A stretch of DNA of 64,000 nt from Blattabacterium cuenoti (lineage in GTDB: Bacteria; Bacteroidota; Bacteroidia; Flavobacteriales; Blattabacteriaceae), in NCBI RefSeq assembly GCF_014252435.1, contig NZ_CP059220.1, positions 124,001 to 188,000 of the forward strand, written 5' to 3'. Position 1 is the first letter of the stretch. Every line of letters starts with the position of its first letter. The notes beneath the pieces are model-generated. The model searched no databases and was not told where the DNA came from. It worked only from the letters and a program-made list of their open reading frames with translations. Shown here piece after piece: positions 58,195 to 64,000 of the stretch. The position numbers were made by a program, and so were the translations under genes.

Positions 58195-60639
58195 TTAATT
58201 TGTATGTATGATTTTTAATACTTTTTCTATAATATCTTCAACAGAAGGTTTTGAAAAATAATCTCCATCTGAACCATAAGGAGGTCTATGTTCTTTAGCA
58301 GTTATCGTGGAAGGAGGACTATCTAAATAGTAATAACCATTTTGTTCTTCTAATATTTTTTGTAAAATATAAGCGGAAGCTCCACCTGGTACATCTTCAT
58401 CTATGATTAATAATCTATTTGTTTTTTTTAAGCTTTTTACAATATCTTTTTGTAAGTCAAAAGGTAATAAAGATTGAATATCTATGATTTCAGAATCGAT
58501 ATTCATCTTATATAATTCTTCTGCTGCTTCATTAACTATTCTCCATGTAGAACCATAAGTAACAATAGTAATATCATTTCCCTTTCTAGTTATTTCTACT
58601 ATTCCTATAGGATTTTTAAATATACCTAAATTAGTTGGAAGTTTTTCTTTAATTCTATATCCATTTAAACATTCAATTACTAAAGCTGGATCATCCGATG
58701 AAAGTAATGCATTATAAAATCCAGCTGCTTTTACCATATTCCTTGGAACAAGAATCACAATTCCTCTTAAATAATGAATAAGTCCTCCCATAGGAGATCC
58801 AGAATGCCATATACCTTCTAAACGATGTCCTCTAGTTCGAACAATAAGAGGTGCTTTTTGTCCACCTTTTGTTCTATATTGTAGACACGCCAAATCATCA
58901 CTCATAATTTGTAAAGCATATAAAATATAATCTATATATTGAATTTCTACTATAGGACGCAGCCCTCGCATAGCAAGACCAATTCCTTGTCCAATAATAG
59001 TAGACTCTCTAATTCCAGTATCAAAGACTCGATTTTTTCCATATTTTTTTTGCAATCCTTCTAATCCTTTATTTACATCACCCATTTTTCCTACATCTTC
59101 TCCAAAAATGATCAGATCAGGATACATTTTCAATAATTTATCAAAATTTTCTTTTAAAACAATTCTTCCATCTACTTCCATATTTTTTTTATCGTTATAT
59201 ATAGGATATATTTCTGATACATTTTTTGCAGAATTTTTCGATATACTATATAAATGGGAAGAATAATTGTCTTGTTCACATTGATACTTTTTTTGAATCC
59301 ATTCTATTAGAATTTTTTTGGAATTATAATTCACATCGGATAATAAATATGAAATTTTTCGTGCAATACGAAATACAGTTTTTTTTGTCATCAAATATTT
59401 TAAATCATGTAATTCTTGTATGTATTTGATAACATATTTTCTAATCCATTTTTTTTCTGGATATTCAATATGTATATTTTGAAAAATATCCAAGACTTCA
59501 TTCCTTATTTTAAATATTGGTTTTTGAAAAGAATTCCATGCTTTTTTTTGCTCATTTTTTACATATTCTTTAGCTTCTAAATCTATTTTATCTAAAAAAC
59601 AAACATTTGTTATTTTTTGACATATTTTTTTATTTTTATGATAGTTTATAATCCATTTTCTGAATTGATTGATTCCATCATTATGAAATTCCCATTCTAA
59701 ACGTTCTTTTGTTTTGTATCTTTCATGTGAAGAAGAAGAAGAATGTCCTTGAGGTTGTGTTAATTTTTTCACATGAATAATAACTGGAACATGTTCATTC
59801 CGTGCTATTTGATTTGCATGTGAATATGCATTTATAAGATCTATGTAATGAGATCCATTTACTTGTATGATTTCAATTCCTTTTTCTTTTTTATTTCTAA
59901 TAAATCCATATAATAAATCACTAATATTTTTTTTTGAAAACTGATATTTATTATGGACAGAAATTCCATATTCGTCATCCCATATGGAAAGTATCATAGG
60001 TATTTGCAATACTGCAGATGCATTTAAAGTTTCCCAGAATACACCTTCAGATATACTAGCATTACCAATTGTTCCAAAAGCAACTTCATTTCCATTTTTC
60101 GAAAATTTTTTATGTGTCTTTTTCAAGTTTTTCAATTCTTTGTACATTTTAGAAGCGTGAGCCAAACCTAATAAACGAGGCATTTGAGATGCTGTGGATG
60201 AAATATCAGCACTAGAATTTTTTTTCAAAATCATATTTTTCCAACTACCATCTTTATTTAAAAACCGCGTACCGAAATGTGATGTCATCATTCTGCCAGA
60301 CGAAATAGGTTCGAATTCTATATCAGAATGAGCATATAATTGTGCAAAAAAATTTTTTACGGTTAAAACTCCTATAGCCATCATAAAAGTTTGATCTCTA
60401 TAATATCCAGATCGAATATCCCCATTTTTAAAAACTTTGGCCATAGCTAATTGAGGTAGTTCTTTTCCATCTCCAAATATTCCAAATTTAGCTTTTCCAC
60501 TTAAAACTTCTTTTCTACCTAAAATGCTAGTTTCCCTACTTATTCTTGCTAATCTGTAATCATTTAAAACCATTTTTTTAAATAAATCAAAATTTTTTTT
60601 TTCATTAAAAAGAATATTTTCATATATTTTTTTTTTCAT
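58195..60639 (-). CDS. 2-oxoacid dehydrogenase E1, alpha-beta fusion (branched-chain type likely)
   Basis: One 814-aa chain joins the alpha and beta halves of a thiamine-diphosphate E1 decarboxylase. The alpha half (about 1-380) has GYYRDQTFMMAIG, the TPP motif GNASISEGVFWETLNASA and DDEYGISVHN. After a lysine-rich linker the beta half (from about 480) has IFGEDVGKMGDV, DTGIRESTIIGQGIGLAMRG, IVRTRGHRLEG and the YGS and DEDVPGGASA motifs. It would decarboxylate a branched-chain 2-oxo acid or pyruvate and pass the acyl group to a lipoylated E2. Similar flavobacterial fusions are annotated as branched-chain E1; the substrate is inferred from ilvE beside it. No E2 or E3 gene is nearby. Confidence 0.9.
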   Translation of the reverse strand: MKKKIYENILFNEKKNFDLFKKMVLNDYRLARISRETSILGRKEVLSGKAKFGIFGDGKELPQLAMAKVFKNGDIRSGYYRDQTFMMAIGVLTVKNFFAQLYAHSDIEFEPISSGRMMTSHFGTRFLNKDGSWKNMILKKNSSADISSTASQMPRLLGLAHASKMYKELKNLKKTHKKFSKNGNEVAFGTIGNASISEGVFWETLNASAVLQIPMILSIWDDEYGISVHNKYQFSKKNISDLLYGFIRNKKEKGIEIIQVNGSHYIDLINAYSHANQIARNEHVPVIIHVKKLTQPQGHSSSSSHERYKTKERLEWEFHNDGINQFRKWIINYHKNKKICQKITNVCFLDKIDLEAKEYVKNEQKKAWNSFQKPIFKIRNEVLDIFQNIHIEYPEKKWIRKYVIKYIQELHDLKYLMTKKTVFRIARKISYLLSDVNYNSKKILIEWIQKKYQCEQDNYSSHLYSISKNSAKNVSEIYPIYNDKKNMEVDGRIVLKENFDKLLKMYPDLIIFGEDVGKMGDVNKGLEGLQKKYGKNRVFDTGIRESTIIGQGIGLAMRGLRPIVEIQYIDYILYALQIMSDDLACLQYRTKGGQKAPLIVRTRGHRLEGIWHSGSPMGGLIHYLRGIVILVPRNMVKAAGFYNALLSSDDPALVIECLNGYRIKEKLPTNLGIFKNPIGIVEITRKGNDITIVTYGSTWRIVNEAAEELYKMNIDSEIIDIQSLLPFDLQKDIVKSLKKTNRLLIIDEDVPGGASAYILQKILEEQNGYYYLDSPPSTITAKEHRPPYGSDGDYFSKPSVEDIIEKVLKIIHTN

Positions 60640-60735
60640 AAATCCTACTTTTTAATAGATATAAATGAAAGAATTTCTATTTATCAAATTCTTTATTTAA
60701 TTTTAGTTAACTCCTTTTGAAAACAAATATTATCA

Positions 60736-61191
60736 ATGGTATATGATTTTTTTTATGATAATAAAACTACTTTTTCTATTATCAAACCAGATTCCGTAAA
60801 AAAAGGATATATTATCCCAATATTTTCTATAATATATAGAAAAGGATTTCATATAAAAGCATTAAAAATGATAAAAATAACAAAAGAATCAGCTAAAAAA
60901 TTTTATGAAGAACATAAAAATAAATACTTTTTTGAATCTTTAGTAGAATTTATGTCTTCAGGCCCTATTATTCCAATGATATTAGGAAAAAAAAATGCAG
61001 TAAAAGATTTTAGAATATTAATAGGAGATACCAATCCACTAATAGCTAAAAAAGGTACTATCAGAAATTTATATGCTTCTTCTATAGAAAGAAATGCTAT
61101 TCATGGATCAGATAACATAAAAAAAGCATTAATAGAAGGAAAATTTTTTTTTTCTAATGAAGAAATTTTTTTCAAGAAAAAAAATTTTTAA
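60736..61191 (+). CDS. ndk: Nucleoside diphosphate kinase
   Basis: This 151-aa enzyme balances nucleoside triphosphates by transferring phosphate through a histidine. The catalytic residue is H123 in ERNAIHGSDN, and FSIIKPDSVKKG near the start and the RNLYASS segment are NDK signatures. It has about eight extra N-terminal residues compared with the E. coli enzyme (143 aa). lemA starts 6 bp after its stop, so ndk, lemA and the TPM gene are probably one transcript. Confidence 0.96.
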   Translation: MVYDFFYDNKTTFSIIKPDSVKKGYIIPIFSIIYRKGFHIKALKMIKITKESAKKFYEEHKNKYFFESLVEFMSSGPIIPMILGKKNAVKDFRILIGDTNPLIAKKGTIRNLYASSIERNAIHGSDNIKKALIEGKFFFSNEEIFFKKKNF

Positions 61192-61197
61192 TAAAAA

Positions 61198-61800
61198 ATG
61201 AAAAAAAGTTTTTTAATCATCATTTCTTTTCTTTTCATGTCTATATTCATTATGGGGATGTGGAGTATTCACATATATAATAATTTAGTCAAATTAAATG
61301 AAAATGTAAAAACTCAATGGAGCCAAGTAGAAAATGTTTGTCAGAGAAGATATGATTTAATTCCAAATTTAGTAAATACAGTGAAAGGATCTGCAGATTT
61401 TGAAAAAGATACTTTAAATCAAATAGTAAGAGAAAGGTCAAAAGCTTATTCTTTTCAAGTCGATCCAAATAATCTGAATCAAAACCAAATAAATAAATTT
61501 CAAAATTTACAAGAAAATTTAAATCGATACATGGGAAAGTTATTACTAATAGTAGAAAAATATCCTAATTTAAAATCAACAGAAAATTTTCATGATCTTC
61601 AAAATCAAATAGAAGGAACTGAAAATAGAATAAACATAGAAAGAAATCGATTCAATCAACAAGTTAATAATTTTAATATATATAGAAATCAGTTTCCTAT
61701 AAATATGATTGGACACTTTTTTCTAGAATTTAAAAATAAAGGATATTTTACATCAAAAATTGAATCAAAAGAACCATATTCCGTATATTTTTATCATTAA
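61198..61800 (+). CDS. lemA: LemA family protein
   Basis: This 200-aa protein has an N-terminal membrane helix (about 5-25) and a helical domain with NVKTQWSQVENVCQRRYDLIPNLVNTVKG and ENRINIERNRFNQQVNNFN, the LemA signature. It is anchored in the inner membrane with the domain probably outside. The biochemical role of LemA proteins is unknown. A TPM-domain gene follows directly (33 bp), a conserved pairing in Bacteroidetes, but here the partner is frameshifted. Confidence 0.93.
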   Translation: MKKSFLIIISFLFMSIFIMGMWSIHIYNNLVKLNENVKTQWSQVENVCQRRYDLIPNLVNTVKGSADFEKDTLNQIVRERSKAYSFQVDPNNLNQNQINKFQNLQENLNRYMGKLLLIVEKYPNLKSTENFHDLQNQIEGTENRINIERNRFNQQVNNFNIYRNQFPINMIGHFFLEFKNKGYFTSKIESKEPYSVYFYH

Positions 61801-61832
61801 TACAAAAACATAAAATCAAAATTTTGTATGTT

Positions 61833-62566
61833 ATGAAAACAATTATAAAAATTGTATTATTCCTATTTATTATTTCAAATTTTACGATACAAGCACAAAA
61901 TCAGATTCCTAATCCTCCGTATAAAATATATCCTATTCAAGATTATGCAAAAATATTATCTGAAAAAGAAAGATTATTACTGAATAATAAACTAATTTCT
62001 TATTATAAAAAGACATCTACAGAAATAATAGTTATTATTATTCATAATCTTCATGGAGAAGATCCAAATATCATAGCAAATGAATGGGGACAAAAATGGA
62101 AAATTGGAAAATTATATAAAAACAATGGTATTGTTATTTTAATATCTATAGATGATAAAAAAATATCTATTCAGAATGGATATGGAATAGAACCTTATAT
62201 TACAGATATTATAACTGGAAACATTATCAAAAAAGTTAATCCATATTTAAAAAATCGAATGTACTATCAAACTATCAATTCCATTGTCAATGAATTATCC
62301 AAATTTTTAAAACATCATTTTAAAAAAAAAATCATGTTCCAAAAAATTCATGGATTTTTAGTTTATTTATCGTAATCCTCTTTTTTTTCTTTTTATTATA
62401 TAGTGGAATATTCAATGTCAGTTTATTCCAAACTTTATTTATCACAAATTTTTTCTTCAAAAATGATATGTTGCAATATCATGAGTATGATGAGGATGAT
62501 AATTTTGATGGATTAGGTGGAGGTGGAGAATTTGGAGGAGGAGGTGGCGATGGAGATTGGATTTAA
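61833..62566 (+). pseudogene. TPM-domain (YgcG-like) membrane protein gene with a poly-A frameshift
   Basis: The first part encodes a signal peptide (MKTIIKIVLFLFIISNFTIQA) and a TPM domain (QDYAKILSEKERLLLNNKL, GIVILISIDDKKISIQNGYG). A run of 10 A (62322-62331) then puts translation into a frame that stops at 62375. If one A were added, reading would continue as a membrane helix (WIFSLFIVILFFFFLLYSG), an acidic stretch (EYDEDDNFD) and the glycine-rich tail GLGGGGEFGGGGGDGDWI, stopping at 62564-62566, exactly the usual layout of these proteins. It is either a fresh pseudogene or expressed by transcriptional slippage. The 3' end overlaps convergent valS by 4 nt. Confidence 0.8.
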
Positions 62567-64000
62567 TCAAAATTTTGTTTTATGTTTTTTAAATATTTTG
62601 TTAGTTGATTTATTTTGATCAATGTATCCTGTTCTTTTTGCTTTTCCTTTAATAAAATCCGTTTCGGAACTGATTTGACATATTGATCATTTGATAAATT
62701 TTTCCGAATAATGGATAATAATCCATATAAATATTTTATTTTTTTTTCTAGATTAGAAACATATTTTGTTGCAAAAAAACTGATGGGCCCTTCTTGACTA
62801 AAGGATAAAAAAAATTTTTTTAAACCTAAAAAAAAAGGAAAACAAAAACTATTTTTTGGCTTTTTGGATATTGGGATGATTTTCGATACATTAGCTAATT
62901 TTAGTAAAATAAAATGATATTTTTTCTCCTTGATATCGCAAAATAGAATGCAACTTTTATTATTAGGAATGTTATTCTTCATTCGTATATTGCGTATTTT
63001 AGTTATCATATTGATTATATTTTCAAAAGAATATAATATGTTGATATCATAAGATTGTTTTTCAGGCCAAAAAGATGTAATCAATAAACTTTTTGATTTA
63101 TTTTGATCAATGAAACTCCATATTTCTTCCGAAATAAAAGGAACATATGGATGTAATAATTTCATAATATTTTTATAGTTATCCATAATTTTTAAATAGA
63201 CTATATGAGATATTTTTTGATGATCATGATATATAGATTTTATTATTTCAAGAAACCAGGAACAAAAATCAATCCAAAAAAATTTATATATTATCATCAA
63301 TAATTCATCTAATTTATATTCTAGAAATTTTTTTTCAATCATTTCCAGTATAAAATAAAAACGATTTTGAATCCATTCAATAATAGGTAAGTAAAATTTA
63401 TCATCATTTTGAAAATGTGAATCCACCTTCCAACTTTTGATCAAACGAAAAGAATTCCATATTTTATTCAAAAAATTTCTTCCTTGAATACACATTTCTT
63501 CTTTAAAATGAAAATCTTTTCCAAAATGAGATTTCAACATAAGACTGAACCGTACTGCATCTGCTCCATATTTATCTATTAATTTTGTAGGATTTTCAAA
63601 ATTATTCAAAGATTTAGATATTTTGTTATTATCAGAATCTCTCACAATTCCAGTAAATAAAACTTTTTTAAACGGTTTTTTTTTTTTGAAAAAAAAACTA
63701 GACATAATCATACGAGCAACCCAAAAAAATAAAATATCAGATCCTGTTACTAAATTTTCTGTAGGATAATAATAACATATATCTTTATTATCAGGATTTT
63801 GAATTCCATCAAATACAGTAATTGGTAATAACCAAGAAGAGAACCAAGTGTCTAAAACATCTGAATCTTGCCATATATTTTCACGATTTAACCTTCGATT
63901 ATTTCCTTTTTTTCTAGCTTTTACTAAAGCTATATCCAAATTTTCTGCAACAACAAAATCATTTATTTCTTTTCCATAATAAAAAACTGGAATTCTATGC
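62563..64000 (-). CDS. valS: Valyl-tRNA synthetase, C-terminal part (5' end outside window)
   Basis: The minus-strand frame is open from the right edge (HRIPVFYYGKE at its first visible codons) to a stop at 62563, so the visible 478 codons are the C-terminal half of a class I synthetase that charges tRNA-Val. DVLDTWFSSWLLPITVFDG and TGSDILFFWVARM are ValRS core motifs. The KMSKS loop reads KISKS (SDNNKISKSLNN). The anticodon-binding domain and a lysine-rich C-terminal coiled coil (LEKKIKYLYGLLSIIRKNL) follow. Catalytic HIGH and the editing domain lie outside the window. Confidence 0.95.
   Translation of the reverse strand, partial: HRIPVFYYGKEINDFVVAENLDIALVKARKKGNNRRLNRENIWQDSDVLDTWFSSWLLPITVFDGIQNPDNKDICYYYPTENLVTGSDILFFWVARMIMSSFFFKKKKPFKKVLFTGIVRDSDNNKISKSLNNFENPTKLIDKYGADAVRFSLMLKSHFGKDFHFKEEMCIQGRNFLNKIWNSFRLIKSWKVDSHFQNDDKFYLPIIEWIQNRFYFILEMIEKKFLEYKLDELLMIIYKFFWIDFCSWFLEIIKSIYHDHQKISHIVYLKIMDNYKNIMKLLHPYVPFISEEIWSFIDQNKSKSLLITSFWPEKQSYDINILYSFENIINMITKIRNIRMKNNIPNNKSCILFCDIKEKKYHFILLKLANVSKIIPISKKPKNSFCFPFFLGLKKFFLSFSQEGPISFFATKYVSNLEKKIKYLYGLLSIIRKNLSNDQYVKSVPKRILLKEKQKEQDTLIKINQLTKYLKNIKQNFD

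Noticed and set aside
1-64000. CRISPR arrays, insertion sequences, prophage, toxin-antitoxin or defence islands
   Set aside because: I saw no direct-repeat arrays, transposase, integrase or phage motifs. Nearly all sequence is accounted for by conserved metabolic and information genes, so no new multi-gene system is supported.

Overview
The window is a very AT-rich, gene-dense stretch of a Bacteroidetes (Flavobacteriia-type) chromosome. Its gene content fits a reduced insect endosymbiont, most likely Blattabacterium of cockroaches. Supporting signs are a fused urease gamma-beta subunit with UreC (nitrogen recycling), complete thrABC, a nearly complete purine pathway, a fused E1 alpha-beta 2-oxoacid dehydrogenase, the flavobacterial AccD without its zinc finger, long A/T homopolymers, frameshifted genes, overlapping gene ends and the absence of mobile elements. 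The genus is inferred from gene content; no database was searched.

Layout. 1-3.2 kb: partial fbp, an 843-bp gap that may hold a decayed gene, rnhA, an rRNA/tRNA methyltransferase, a frameshifted dCMP deaminase and tRNA-Leu(CAA). 3.2-5.5 kb: ureAB-ureC on the minus strand. 5.9-10.6 kb: the threonine operon thrA-thrB-thrC. 10.6-15.5 kb: thyA, prs-rplY-tadA, a DedA membrane protein, a tiny membrane ORF and aroB. 15.5-19.2 kb: gyrA and ruvB. 19.2-34.4 kb: purA-purB-purL-purE-purC-purF-purM-purN-purH-purD-guaA, all on the plus strand. 34.4-40 kb: fbaA-accD, an AddA-like helicase without its nuclease, and lipA. 40-47.5 kb: a Nif3-like protein, a coiled-coil protein, a thioredoxin-like protein, nrnA-cca-tsaC-dapD (minus), ruvX and def. 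47.5-60.6 kb: a long minus-strand block, transcribed in the order E1 alpha-beta, ilvE, argS, ffh, glpD, glpK, glpF, thrS, infC, rpmI, rplT. 60.7-64 kb: ndk, lemA, a frameshifted TPM-domain gene, and partial valS running off the right edge.

How the genes work together. PRPP from Prs feeds the purine block: PurF, D, N, L, M, E, C, B and H make IMP, PurA and PurB make AMP, and GuaA makes GMP. PurK and GuaB are not in the window. Urease would release ammonia for reassimilation. ThrABC, AroB, DapD and IlvE are amino-acid synthesis steps a symbiont would supply to its host. GlpF-GlpK-GlpD bring glycerol into central metabolism as dihydroxyacetone phosphate, beside FbaA and Fbp, which suits gluconeogenesis. 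LipA could lipoylate the E2 partner of the E1 fusion.

The unusual content is reductive evolution rather than a new system. It includes two poly-A frameshifts of the same phase that slippage could rescue, an A13 tract in intact purL, a ThrRS with no TGS or editing domain, an AddA with no nuclease domain, two proteins that have lost zinc-binding cysteines, an infC with an AUU start inside thrS, and several tail-to-tail gene overlaps. I found no CRISPR array, insertion sequence, prophage or defence cassette.
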